A stretch of 64,000 bases of DNA, taken from contig NZ_JAJVKV010000003.1 in NCBI RefSeq assembly GCF_024198175.1, positions 62,001-126,000 of the forward strand, written 5' to 3'. The stretch comes from Pyxidicoccus xibeiensis (GTDB taxonomy: Bacteria; Myxococcota; Myxococcia; Myxococcales; Myxococcaceae). Below, in pieces: positions 8,250 through 16,886 of this stretch (the first letter of the stretch is position 1; each line of letters begins with the position of its first letter). A model generated the notes under the pieces. That model was not told where the DNA came from and did not search any database. It worked only from the letters and a program-made list of their open reading frames with translations. A program made the translations under genes and the position numbers.

Positions 8250-8355
8250 GAAGAACAGGCTCTGTCGCCGCCAAAGCAACGCCGACACAAGTGTCACTCA
8301 TCAAACGCCGCAATGCGTTGGCCCTCCGCGCCATCCGCGTGAGGACGCTCCGGGC

Positions 8356-9318
8356 CTACGGCGTCGGCGACGCACCTGGCGTGGTGGACGCTCCGGCGTG
8401 GGAGGCGGGGACCGCCGACTGCGCGGCACGCTCCGGCGCGAGGTGCTCGAGCAGCAGCGCCGCGACGGCCTCGGGCGCCTCCAGCGGCGCGAAGTGGCCC
8501 ACGTCGGGCAGGTAGCGCACCTCGCACGGCCCCAGGAAATAGCGCTCCAGGCCGCGCGCGAGGTGGCGACCCAGCGCGATGTCGCGCTCCGCCCAGACCA
8601 GGCGGAAGGGAGCGCGGATGGGCGGAGGCGGGGAGAAGATGCGCTTCAGGGCACGCGGGGCGAGCCGGCCACGCACGGCGCAGCGGTAGTAGGCGAGCGC
8701 GGCGCGAGCAGCCGCCGGCCTCGCGAAGTTGGCCGCGTAGGGAGCGAGCTTCTCCGGCGGCACGCGCTCCGGATGCACCATGGCGGCGCGGATGGCGTGC
8801 GGCACCCACCGCCCCCCGCGCGAGGTGAGCAGGCGCTCGGGCAGCCAGGGCAGTTGGAAGAAGCCCACGTAGCTGCTGCGCAGGAGTTGGTCCGGCCGCC
8901 AGACGCGCCGCGACATCACCGCGGGGTGCGGCGCGTTCACCACCGCGAGCCGGTCCACCCGCTCCGGGTGGTGCATCGCCAGGTGATAGGCGATGACGCC
9001 ACCCCAGTCATGCCCCACCACGTGCACGCGCTCACCCGGGCGCAGGCGCTCGGCGAGCCGCACCACGTCGTCGGTGAGGGTGTCCAGGTCATAGCCGTCG
9101 TCCGGAATGTCCGAGCCGCCGTAGCCGCGCAGGTCGGGCGCCACGCAGCGCAGCCCCGCGGAGGCCAGCACGGTCATCACCTCGCGCCAGCTCTCCGCGA
9201 GCTCGGGGAAGCCGTGCAGCAGCAGGACGAGCGGGCCGCGCGAGGGCCCCGCTTCCAACAGGTGCAGGCGCAGGGAGGGCAGCTCCAGGAAGCGCGAGGT
9301 GACGTGCGTGGGGGCCAT
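8356..9318 (-). CDS. Alpha/beta hydrolase, epoxide hydrolase-like
   Basis: A 320-residue alpha/beta hydrolase. The oxyanion motif is LLLHGFPELAESW near residue 33. The nucleophile elbow is GHDWGG near residue 102, with Asp as nucleophile. An acidic residue is likely in WAERDIALG, and the catalytic His sits in DVGHFAPLE near the C-terminus. Asp in the elbow together with HGFPE is the pattern of soluble epoxide hydrolases and related dehalogenases, which form a covalent ester intermediate. The C-terminal ~25 residues are Ala/Ser/Pro-rich and disordered. It is followed on the same strand by no close gene. The upstream hydrolase at 9410 has its own terminator, so they are probably separate units despite similar folds. 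Confidence 0.85.
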   Translation of the reverse strand: MAPTHVTSRFLELPSLRLHLLEAGPSRGPLVLLLHGFPELAESWREVMTVLASAGLRCVAPDLRGYGGSDIPDDGYDLDTLTDDVVRLAERLRPGERVHVVGHDWGGVIAYHLAMHHPERVDRLAVVNAPHPAVMSRRVWRPDQLLRSSYVGFFQLPWLPERLLTSRGGRWVPHAIRAAMVHPERVPPEKLAPYAANFARPAAARAALAYYRCAVRGRLAPRALKRIFSPPPPIRAPFRLVWAERDIALGRHLARGLERYFLGPCEVRYLPDVGHFAPLEAPEAVAALLLEHLAPERAAQSAVPASHAGASTTPGASPTP

Positions 9319-9340
9319 GCGCGAGGGTAGGGCTCACCCA

Positions 9341-9378
9341 GGCGCCGTGGGAGGGCCCCGGCGCCCCCGCACGGCGCC
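9341..9378 (-). terminator. Hairpin between the two hydrolase genes
   Basis: Arms GGCGCCGTG (9341-9349) and CACGGCGCC (9370-9378) are perfect 9-bp complements around a 20-base GC-rich loop. It lies 31 bases downstream of the stop of the hydrolase at 9410-10402. No U-run follows on the minus strand. Confidence 0.45.
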
Positions 9379-9409
9379 CGGGCAGGCAAGCGAGGGCGCC
9401 ACGGCGGCC

Positions 9410-10402
9410 CTAACCCACGCCCCACAGCCGTCGCGCCTCCTCGGCGATGACGTCCGGACGCTCCTCCGGCCAGAACAGCTTGCTGCCCTCCAGCCGCCGC
9501 ACGCCGCGCGAGTTCCCGAAGGCCCGGTCGAGGTAGCCAGGGCTGTCCGGCGAGAAGAGGGTATCCCCCGTGCCCCAGACAATCCGCGCCGGCACCTTGC
9601 AGCGCGCGAGCGCCGGAGCGATGCCCTCCAGCGGATTGCGCTCGAGCGCGGCGGCATAGGCATGCGCCAGGGCCTTGCCGCGGGGCGAGCCCACCAGCGG
9701 TGCGAAGTAATACTCGATGGCCTCGTCGGTCGGATGCGCCGGGTCCGCGTAGCACATCCCTCCGATGCCCTGCGCCGAGCGCGCGAGGGCCTTGTCCGCA
9801 CGCCAGGGCACGAGCCACTCGTCCACCCACTTCCCGGCCTTCGCCAGCTCGATGACGGGCATCAGCGCGGGCGGAGGGCTGTCGTGCTCCTCGTCGCAGT
9901 TCGTCAGCAGCAGCGTGCGGACGCGCTCGGGATGCCGGGTGACCAGGAGCTGGGCAACCGCGCCACCGCTGTCGTTCGCGACCAGGTCGACCGTCCGTAT
10001 CGAGAGGGTGTCCAGCAGCGCCACGAGCATGGCCACCTGGGCGTCGGGCGCGACGCTCTGCCCGTCGGCGACCTCCGTGTAGCCCATGCTTAGGAAGTCG
10101 GGCGCGACGCACCGGCGGTGGGGGGACAGGCGCTCCAGCGCGCCCCGCCACTGGAAGCTGTTGAGGGGGAAGCCATGCAGGAAGAGCGCGGCGTCCCCGG
10201 CGCCCCGCTCGACGTAGGCGATTCTGCCGAAGTCCGTCCGGGCGAACCTTCGCTCCGCACGGAAGGCCGCGGCATCCAGCGGGCTGACAGTGCCCGCGCC
10301 TCGCGGTGACGTGCCGCCGCCCGCCACGCGGGACGTGCACCCGGCGAGCGCGCCAGCCATCAGCGCACCGGCCGTCAACTCCATGAACTCCCTGCGACGC
10401 AT
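9410..10402 (-). CDS. Tat-exported lipoprotein alpha/beta hydrolase
   Basis: ATG at 10402 is chosen over the upstream in-frame ATG because AGGGAGG lies five bases before it. The 330-residue protein opens with the twin-arginine signal MRRREFMELTAG and the lipobox LAGC, so it should be folded before export and lipid-anchored. The hydrolase domain (about 50-325) has LFLHGFPLNSFQW, the elbow VANDSGGAV with Asp as nucleophile, and a fold consistent with haloalkane dehalogenase/epoxide hydrolase relatives. A canonical GHxxH near the end is not clear; the C-terminal region instead has KLFWPEERPD, so the catalytic His is uncertain. It is divergent from the XRE regulator at 10518, whose operator-like palindromes sit between them and may control both. 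Confidence 0.82.
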   Translation of the reverse strand: MRRREFMELTAGALMAGALAGCTSRVAGGGTSPRGAGTVSPLDAAAFRAERRFARTDFGRIAYVERGAGDAALFLHGFPLNSFQWRGALERLSPHRRCVAPDFLSMGYTEVADGQSVAPDAQVAMLVALLDTLSIRTVDLVANDSGGAVAQLLVTRHPERVRTLLLTNCDEEHDSPPPALMPVIELAKAGKWVDEWLVPWRADKALARSAQGIGGMCYADPAHPTDEAIEYYFAPLVGSPRGKALAHAYAAALERNPLEGIAPALARCKVPARIVWGTGDTLFSPDSPGYLDRAFGNSRGVRRLEGSKLFWPEERPDVIAEEARRLWGVG

Positions 10403-10472
10403 GCTGCCTCCCTGGAAGGGTTCACCCGTTCGATGGGCGGCATTCATGGACGCGTGAGGGCCTGGAAGCTAC

Positions 10473-10510
10473 GACCTCGGGAGTCATGACTTCATGACCT
10501 CCGAGGTCAT
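10473..10510. promoter_or_regulatory. Double palindrome, likely XRE operator
   Basis: A 17-bp palindrome ATGACCTCCGAGGTCAT (10494-10510, 8-bp arms about one base) is preceded by the related GACCTCGGGAGTC (10473-10485). The sites lie 21 bp apart (two helical turns), between the divergent hydrolase and XRE genes. They are suited to binding a dimeric regulator, most likely the adjacent XRE protein. Confidence 0.6.
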
Positions 10511-10517
10511 AGCGCCC

Positions 10518-11408
10518 ATGTCGCGAGGCCGTATCATGCCGGGGATGGACTCCTCCGCCTCCCGCTCGCCGCGTCCCGCTGCTGCCGCCGCGCACGTGGG
10601 AGAGCTGCTCCGGGAATGGCGCGCGACGCGGCGCCTGAGCCAGCTCGACCTGGCGCTGACGGCGGGGCTGTCGGCCCGCCACCTCAGCTGCGTCGAGACA
10701 GGAAAGGCGCAGCCCAGCCGCGAGCTGATTGCGCGGCTCGCCGATGCGCTCGAAGTGCCGCTGCGCGAGCGCAATGCGCTGCTCGTGGCCGCGGGGTATG
10801 CGCCGAAGTACCCGGAGACGGGGCTGGGCACCCCGCAGCTGGCGCAGGTCCGCCGCGCCATCGAGGCCACCCTCGCCCACCAGGAGCCCTATCCAGCGTT
10901 CCTCCTCAACCGGCACTGGGACGTGCTGATGGCCAACGGCGCCGCGGCCCGGGTCAACCGCTTCCTCCTGGGCGGCAGGGCCAGCGCCCACGGGAACATG
11001 CTGCGGCAGCTCTTCGACCCGAAGGACCTGCGGCCGGCCCTGGCGAACTGGGAGGAGGTGGCCGGGGACCTCATCCGCCACCTCCACAACGCGGTGGCGG
11101 CGGCCCCCACGGATGACACCGCCCGCGCCCTGCTCGACGAGGTGCTCGCCTATCCCGGCGTGCCCACCCGCTGGCGCACGCGCGAGCTGGGGGCCACGTC
11201 CTCACCGCTGCTGACGACGGTGTTCCGCCGGGACGGCCGGGAGCTGCGCTTCTTCTCCACCCTGACGACCTTCGGGACACCGAGGGACGTCACCATCGAC
11301 GAGCTGCACATCGAGTGCTGCTTCCCGGAGGACGAGGCCACGGCGGAGACGTGCCAGCAACTGGCACGCGAGGACGCGGGCGAGGCCTCCGGCGCCAGGC
11401 GCGTGTGA
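10518..11408 (+). CDS. XRE-family regulator with MmyB-like ligand domain
   Basis: About 296 residues from ATG 10518 (starts at 10494, 10536 and 10545 are also in frame; the first overlaps the palindrome and is unlikely). The helix-turn-helix region at about residues 22-85 includes LREWRATRRLSQLDLALTAG and LSARHLSCVETGKAQPSREL. The rest matches the MmyB-like C-terminal domain, with EPYPAFLLNRHWDVLMANGA and the later TTFGTPRDVTIDELHIECCF. In this family the C-terminal PAS-like domain is thought to bind a small ligand, and the genes are typically divergent from an oxidoreductase or hydrolase gene that they regulate. Here the divergent neighbour is the Tat-exported hydrolase. Confidence 0.88.
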   Translation: MSRGRIMPGMDSSASRSPRPAAAAAHVGELLREWRATRRLSQLDLALTAGLSARHLSCVETGKAQPSRELIARLADALEVPLRERNALLVAAGYAPKYPETGLGTPQLAQVRRAIEATLAHQEPYPAFLLNRHWDVLMANGAAARVNRFLLGGRASAHGNMLRQLFDPKDLRPALANWEEVAGDLIRHLHNAVAAAPTDDTARALLDEVLAYPGVPTRWRTRELGATSSPLLTTVFRRDGRELRFFSTLTTFGTPRDVTIDELHIECCFPEDEATAETCQQLAREDAGEASGARRV

Positions 11409-11425
11409 AGCCCACACGCCTGGCG
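11393..11425. terminator. Bidirectional hairpin between convergent genes
   Basis: CGCCAGGCGCGTGTG pairs with CACACGCCTGGCG with a single bulged base across a five-base loop. It overlaps the end of the XRE gene and precedes the 3' end of the branching-type enzyme, so it can serve both transcripts. Confidence 0.65.
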
Positions 11426-11442
11426 GACCGGGCCGGGCCGGA

Positions 11443-13581
11443 CTACTTGTCGCGCGAGAGGACGACCACGCTGTAGGGACCGAGCTCGCTGAGCGTCCCG
11501 CTCGCGGGCAGGCCGTCCTTGCCGCTCCAGCGGCCGCCCACGTCGAAGCTCTTCGCGTTGCCGAAGTCGCCGGAGTAGCCCTGCCAGTCGCTGTTGAAGC
11601 GCACCTTCCAGGTGCCGTCCGAGGGCAGGCCCAGCTCGTAGTTGGAGAGCTGCTTCCCACCGAAGTTGACGACGACGATGGTGTCGTCCCCCGGCCCGCC
11701 CTTGTCCCAGCGGTGGAAGGCGACGACCTTGTCGTTGTTGTTCACGTGGTGGACGTTGACGTTCTCCCCACGCAGGCCCGCGGTGTTGTCGTTCCAGTTG
11801 CGCCGCAGCTTGATGAGGTCGCCATAGGCCTGGTTGATGCCGGCGAAGGTCTGCTTCTTCTGCCAGTCGAGCGGGTCGCCGTCCTGGAAGTGGCCGTCCT
11901 CGAGGAACTCCTGCCCCTGGAAGAGCATGGGGATGCCGGGGCTCGTCATGGTGAGCGCCGCGCCGATGAGCGAGCGCTTCTTGGCGTGGTAGCCGCCCGC
12001 GTCCCAGCCGCCCACCTCACTGGGCAGGCGCTGCTTGCCATTGGCCACCTCGTCGTGGCTCTCCGTGTAGATGACGCGCTGGGTGGCCTGGCCGTTGTAC
12101 TTGAAGCCGATGGCCCGGGCGACCGCGTCCATGTCCCGCTCGCTGTCGGAGAAGGCGGTGAGGGCGGCGCGCACCGGGTGCACGAAGTTGCTGTCCCACT
12201 GGCTGTCGAAGCCCGCGCCCTGCGGATGGGTGACGCCCGGCTCGTTCCCCAGGTCCTCGGCGATGATGAGCTTCTGGGGGAACTCGCGGTTCACCGCGTC
12301 GTTGATTTCCTTGAGGAGCTGCCAGCCCTGCGGGTTGACCTCGCCATTCGCGTTGCGGATCTCCTTGGTGGCGTCCAGCCGCAGGCCGTCCATGTGGTAG
12401 TCGCGCAGCCACATCATCGCGTTGTCGCGCAGGTAGTCGCGCACCTCGTGGCGGCCGTAGTCCGGACGGGTGTCGCCCCAGGGCGTGCTGGCGCGCGAGT
12501 CCGTGTAGAAGTAGCTGCCGCCCTTGCCGTACGTCTCGCCGTCGAAGTCCCAGTGCGGCACGTCGCTCGGGCCCAGGTGGTTGTAGACGACGTCCATCAC
12601 CACGCCGATGCCGCGCTTGTGCGCCTCGTCGACGAAGCGCTTCAGGTCATCCGGGCTGCCGTAGGCGCTCTCGGGCGCGTTGAGGAAGGCGGGGTTGTAG
12701 CCCCAGCTGAAGTCGGCGGCGAACTCGGCCGAGGGCATCAGCTCGACGACGTTGATGCCCAGGTCCTTCAGGTGGTCCAGCTTGTCGATGGCGCTCTGCC
12801 AGTTGCCGGGGCCCCAGCCGGGCGAGTCGTTGAAGGTGCCCACGTGCATCTCGTAGACGACCGCCTCGTTCCACGGCGGCATCTGGAACTCCCAGTCGTG
12901 CTTCCACTGGTAGGCCTTGTGGTCGACGATGACCGAGTTGCCCGTGGAGTTGGTGACGTCGTTGGCGCGCGGGTCCCCCTTCCAGCGCCAGTCGCCGTAC
13001 TTGCCCTGGACGACGTACTGGTACTGCTGGCCATGGTGGGCACCGGCGACGTCGAGCGAGAAGTTGCCGCTCGGCTCGCGCTGCAGCTCCACCGGCTGCC
13101 AGTTGCTGAAGTCGCCCGCCACCTGCACGCGCTGGGCATTCGGTGCCCACACCCGGAAGGTGGTGCCTCCGTCATAGGGAACCGCGCCCATGCCGGGGCG
13201 GCTGGAGGGCTGGGCCGGTGCCGTGAGCCCGGTCCGCGCCGTCGGGAGGGGGCGGCGGGCTTCCGCCTGGGGCAGCGCCCGTGCAGCGGGGCCCCGATCC
13301 GCCGGCGAGGGCTTCTGACGCTGCAGCTCGGCGCTGCGCTGCTGGCGGACATCGTCGAAGAAGTCCTTCACCGGCGCGCGCGGGGGCGTGGCGGTGGCGG
13401 CCTTCGCGGGCGCCTGCGGGTCCTTCGCACGCGGCTCCTTCGCGGCCGGGGTGGAGGACGAACTGGAGGTGGAGGGACGGCTCGGCTGATGGATCCGGGA
13501 TGACATGACTCGGCCGTGGAGGTGGGGGTCCATCCGCAGTATCGCCCGCGGAGGGAGTCGGGTTGCGTCGTGCGGGCTCAT
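11443..13581 (-). CDS. GH13 alpha-glucan branching-type enzyme with disordered N-terminus
   Basis: ATG at 13581 has AGGGA seven bases upstream, giving 712 residues; M26 at 13506 is an alternative. Residues 1-130 are Ser/Pro/Ala/Lys-rich and disordered. A CBM48-type beta-sandwich follows at about 135-225 (TTFRVWAPNAQRVQVAGDFS), then a GH13 barrel at about 235-610. Catalytic regions seen are VYEMHVGTFND, VVMDVVYNHLGP, DGLRLDAT (nucleophile Asp), IIAEDLG (acid/base Glu) and YTESHDE (transition-state Asp). The C-terminal beta domain ends in GPYSVVVLSRDK. The layout fits GlgB/trehalohydrolase-type enzymes acting on alpha-1,4-glucans. No other glycogen gene is adjacent, so branching versus trehalose release cannot be decided. 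Confidence 0.88.
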   Translation of the reverse strand: MSPHDATRLPPRAILRMDPHLHGRVMSSRIHQPSRPSTSSSSSTPAAKEPRAKDPQAPAKAATATPPRAPVKDFFDDVRQQRSAELQRQKPSPADRGPAARALPQAEARRPLPTARTGLTAPAQPSSRPGMGAVPYDGGTTFRVWAPNAQRVQVAGDFSNWQPVELQREPSGNFSLDVAGAHHGQQYQYVVQGKYGDWRWKGDPRANDVTNSTGNSVIVDHKAYQWKHDWEFQMPPWNEAVVYEMHVGTFNDSPGWGPGNWQSAIDKLDHLKDLGINVVELMPSAEFAADFSWGYNPAFLNAPESAYGSPDDLKRFVDEAHKRGIGVVMDVVYNHLGPSDVPHWDFDGETYGKGGSYFYTDSRASTPWGDTRPDYGRHEVRDYLRDNAMMWLRDYHMDGLRLDATKEIRNANGEVNPQGWQLLKEINDAVNREFPQKLIIAEDLGNEPGVTHPQGAGFDSQWDSNFVHPVRAALTAFSDSERDMDAVARAIGFKYNGQATQRVIYTESHDEVANGKQRLPSEVGGWDAGGYHAKKRSLIGAALTMTSPGIPMLFQGQEFLEDGHFQDGDPLDWQKKQTFAGINQAYGDLIKLRRNWNDNTAGLRGENVNVHHVNNNDKVVAFHRWDKGGPGDDTIVVVNFGGKQLSNYELGLPSDGTWKVRFNSDWQGYSGDFGNAKSFDVGGRWSGKDGLPASGTLSELGPYSVVVLSRDK

Positions 13582-13644
13582 TCCTTGTTCCCTGATGAAC
13601 GACGCCTGCTGTGAAACATGTATTCCCTGTGTATCAAGCCGGTC

Positions 13645-16600
13645 TTACGGCCTCCGGCCCGCTGTCGCGGCGCGCGGCTCATGCCGCGTCAGCCACTGGC
13701 GCACCTCCCCGAGTGAATGCTGGCCGGCCTCTCCCGTGGCCTCCAGCTCCGTGCGGGCCCGGCGGGCCCCGGTGAGCGCCTCCTCACGCCGGCCCTGCAC
13801 CATCAGGGCGCGGGCCAGCGCGAAGCGCGTCTCCGCCAGGTCCACGGGAGACGTCGGGACGGACTCCAGCAGCTTCAACGCCTGCGCGAAGAGCGTTGCC
13901 GCCTCGGCGCCCTGCCCGCGCGCCAGGTGCACCTCCGCCATTCCCTTCAGCGGGCCGCTCGCGCTGGAGACGTGGTCTCTTCCCAGCTCGCGGTAGATGC
14001 GCAGGGCGCGCTCGTGATGGGCCCACGCCTCGTCCAGCCGGCCCAGGGCCCGCAGCACCTCCCCCATCTCCGTGAGCGAGTAGGCCACGTCGTCATGCCG
14101 CTCGCCGTAGGTCTTCAGCCGCACCGCCAGCGCGCGCTGGTGCCACTCCCAGGCCTCCTTCTGCCGCCCGAGCCGGTGGAGCACGATGCCGATGTTGCAG
14201 GTGGCGAACGCGACGCTCGGATGCTCCTTCCCCAGCGCCTTCTCCTTGATGACCAGGGAGCGCTCGAAGAAGCGCAGCGCGTCCTCGTTCTGGTGGCGCA
14301 GGAAGGCGAGCACGCCCAGCCCGTTGAGCGTGAGCCCCACCTCCGCGTGCTCCGGCCCCAGCGCCTTCTCGCGGATGGCCAGGGCCCGCTGCAGGTACGG
14401 CCGGGACTCCTCCAGGCGCCCCATCTCCGTCAGGGCAATCGCCAGGTGGTTGGCGGAGGCGGCCACGTCCGGATGCTCCGGCCCCAGCACCCGCTCGCGC
14501 AGGGACAGGGACTGCTGCTGCAGCGCGAGCGCATTGGGCAGGTCATCCATCTCACGGGCCAGCGTGCCCAGCATGTGCAGCGAGGCGGCCACGTCCGGGT
14601 GCTCCGGCCCCAGCAGCTTCTTGCGCAAATCAAGCCCCCGCTGGGACACGTCGCGCGCCTCGGCGAAGCGGGCCTGCCCCCGCAGGACGCCGGACAGGGT
14701 GTGGAGCGTCAGGGCCACGTCCACGTGCTCGGAGCCCAGCTCCTGCTCCTGCAGCTCCAGGGCGCGCCGCAGGTGTCGGACGGCCTCCGCCGGCTTCCCC
14801 GCGCGCCAGAAGAGGTTGCCCACGTGCATCGACAGCGCCTGCTCCAGCCGGGCCGGCCTGTCGAGCGAGGCCACCACCGCCTCGGCATGGCTCGCGTGGC
14901 GCTGGCCGTCCTCGACGCGGCCCTGCTGGACGCCCACCGTGTTGACGAGCTGTATCCACGCCATGGCCACCAGCTCGCGCTGCCGGGAGCGCTCCGCCGC
15001 CAGCAGGGCCTCGTGAAGGCGCTTCTCGGCTTCCCGCAAGTCCCCTGCCAGCCCCTTCAGCGTGCCGAGCCACAGCAGGGCCTCCGCCTGCAACGCGGAG
15101 CCGGGCGGTGCGCGCTCGGCGGCCTCCCGCGCCAGCTCCGCGCCCTGGGCGTACCGGCCCGCGCTGCGCAGCACCCGGGCCCGCGCCACCTGCGCACGCA
15201 GGGCAGAGGGCGCGGCTGCCTCCTCGTCGAGGAGACCGGCTTCGCCCGGGCCACACTGCGTGACGGGGATGAGCGTGCGCACGGACTGCACCGCCATGCG
15301 GGCCACCTCCTCGTCTGCCTGCCCGAACAAGTCCCCCAGGGCGCGCAGCTCGTCGCGCCGCCGCTCCAGGCAGAGGCTTCTCTGGCGGTAGCGCTCCTCG
15401 GGCTGCTCGGCCCGCACGCGCGTGGCCTCGCAGTTGTCCCGCGTCTGCGACGACCAGGCGCTGGAGTACGCGTTCAACAGCGGCTTCACGCGTGTCCAGG
15501 CATCCGCCGCGAAGGGCGTGGAGAGCGCGGCGAAGGCCCGGGCGGCCTCGGCCTGGCGGGCCCCGTCCCACAGGCCCTCCAGGCTCGCGGCCTCGGCGCA
15601 CGCACGCTGCTCGCGCCCGCTCACGTAGGAGAAGAGGCCGCCCCCGGCGAGCACGGCCAGCGCGACGCCGGCCACGGCGAGCCAGCGCGTGCGCGCGACT
15701 CCCAGCTCCGCTTCCAGCGCCTGGAGCAGCGCGTCCATGGAGGGGTGGCGCGCCTGGGACTCCAGGGCGAGCCCGCGCAGCAACGCGCGGCGGACTCCCG
15801 CGGGGACCCGCACGTCCCTGGGAGGGGGAAGCGGCTCGCCGAAGCCCTCGTCGAAGGGCCGGCGCCCGAAGAGGGCCTCGTGCAGCGACACACAGAAGGC
15901 GAACTGGTCGGAGCGCGCGTCGGCCGGCGCCCCGGCCAGCACCTCCGGGGCCTGATAGCCGCGCGTGCCCGCCACCCCGCTCCGGCGGGGGCCCCGTGCT
16001 TCGGGCTCCGCCTCCCGCAGGGCGAGGCCGAAGTCCGTCACCCGCACCCGCCCATCCGTGCCCATCAGGACGTTGTCGGGCTTGAAGTCCCGGTGCACCA
16101 GCCCCGAGGCGTGCGCGGCCGCCAGCCCCCGCCCCGCCTGGAGCAGCACCTGGAGCGTGTCGCGCCACGCACGCGGGGCCGCCTTCAGCCAGTCGCGCAG
16201 AGTGCCTCCCTCCACGAGCTCCATCGCCAGGAACACCTGGTCCTGGTAGCCGCCGGTGTCGTGCACGGAGACGACGTGCGGGTGGGAGATGCGCGCCAGT
16301 GCCTGCGCCTCCTCGAGCAGGCGCTGCTGCCATGCGGGCCCGGTGCCCCGGCCCTCCACGTCCGTGCGCACCAGCTTGAGCGCCACCTTGCGGTCGAGCT
16401 TCGGGTCATACGCCGCGTACACCACGCCCATCCCACCCGAGCCCACCGGCTCCAGCACCACGTAGCGCCCCACGCTCGAGCCCCGCATCAACGGGCGGGG
16501 CGACACCGGCGTGGCCGACGGGGCTGACGCCTCCGACGCATCCGTCACCGTCGGGCTCCCGGAGGAGGTGTGGCTGCGGCATCGCTCACACGTCTCCCGG

Positions 16601-16683
16601 TGCGCCGCGAGCTCCCGCTGCTGCTCCGGGGGCAGCGTCCCCATGCGCCAGGCCCTCCAGGTCTCGACGTCCGGGCAGTGCAT
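13645..16683 (-). CDS. Ser/Thr protein kinase with zinc-finger head and TPR tail
   Basis: ATG at 16683 is preceded by AGGAGGAAGGGACAC, so the upstream 59 in-frame codons are not used; the protein has 1012 residues. Residues 1-40 carry an anti-sigma-like zinc motif, H28-x3-C32-x2-C35, with a further Cys at position 3. The kinase domain (about 74-320) has VGSGGMGVVYAAYD, the lysine in VALKLVR, HRDFKPDN, DFGLALRE and GTRGYQAPEV. A single TM helix (WLAVAGVALAVLAGGGLF) lies at about 331-350. Residues 480-1000 are a long series of TPR repeats; several contain LGPEHPDVA or LGPEHAEVG. TPR arrays normally bind protein partners. It is divergent from the secreted GH16 gene. Confidence 0.93.
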   Translation of the reverse strand: MHCPDVETWRAWRMGTLPPEQQRELAAHRETCERCRSHTSSGSPTVTDASEASAPSATPVSPRPLMRGSSVGRYVVLEPVGSGGMGVVYAAYDPKLDRKVALKLVRTDVEGRGTGPAWQQRLLEEAQALARISHPHVVSVHDTGGYQDQVFLAMELVEGGTLRDWLKAAPRAWRDTLQVLLQAGRGLAAAHASGLVHRDFKPDNVLMGTDGRVRVTDFGLALREAEPEARGPRRSGVAGTRGYQAPEVLAGAPADARSDQFAFCVSLHEALFGRRPFDEGFGEPLPPPRDVRVPAGVRRALLRGLALESQARHPSMDALLQALEAELGVARTRWLAVAGVALAVLAGGGLFSYVSGREQRACAEAASLEGLWDGARQAEAARAFAALSTPFAADAWTRVKPLLNAYSSAWSSQTRDNCEATRVRAEQPEERYRQRSLCLERRRDELRALGDLFGQADEEVARMAVQSVRTLIPVTQCGPGEAGLLDEEAAAPSALRAQVARARVLRSAGRYAQGAELAREAAERAPPGSALQAEALLWLGTLKGLAGDLREAEKRLHEALLAAERSRQRELVAMAWIQLVNTVGVQQGRVEDGQRHASHAEAVVASLDRPARLEQALSMHVGNLFWRAGKPAEAVRHLRRALELQEQELGSEHVDVALTLHTLSGVLRGQARFAEARDVSQRGLDLRKKLLGPEHPDVAASLHMLGTLAREMDDLPNALALQQQSLSLRERVLGPEHPDVAASANHLAIALTEMGRLEESRPYLQRALAIREKALGPEHAEVGLTLNGLGVLAFLRHQNEDALRFFERSLVIKEKALGKEHPSVAFATCNIGIVLHRLGRQKEAWEWHQRALAVRLKTYGERHDDVAYSLTEMGEVLRALGRLDEAWAHHERALRIYRELGRDHVSSASGPLKGMAEVHLARGQGAEAATLFAQALKLLESVPTSPVDLAETRFALARALMVQGRREEALTGARRARTELEATGEAGQHSLGEVRQWLTRHEPRAATAGRRP

Positions 16684-16886
16684 GTGTCCCTTCCTCCTGA
16701 GTCCCACCCCGAAGGCTGACACGGGTGTGTCATCACGTGACAGCCCGGGGAACCCGTGCGCACGGGGTTCTCCACGCAAACTGGCGTAACTCCTGGCATA
16801 CGCGTTTAACGGGAAGGTCACTTCGGCTGGCATGTCGGTTGCCAAGGCAGCGGGCGTCACACCGTCCCCTCAACCCCGGAGGTTGC
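16684..16886. promoter_or_regulatory. Divergent promoter region with palindromes
   Basis: The gap between the TPR kinase and the GH16 gene contains a perfect 14-bp palindrome CCCGTGCGCACGGG (16753-16766, extended imperfectly to GAACCC/GGGTTC) and TGTCATCACGTGACA just upstream. These are candidate binding sites; the regulator is not identifiable. Confidence 0.4.

Noticed and set aside
11713-13503. 596-codon plus-strand ORF
   Set aside because: Antisense to the GH13 enzyme with all catalytic motifs; Val/Ala/Arg-rich shadow.
13717-16527. 936-codon plus-strand ORF
   Set aside because: Fully antisense to the kinase-TPR gene, whose kinase and TPR motifs are unmistakable; the antisense translation shows no domain.
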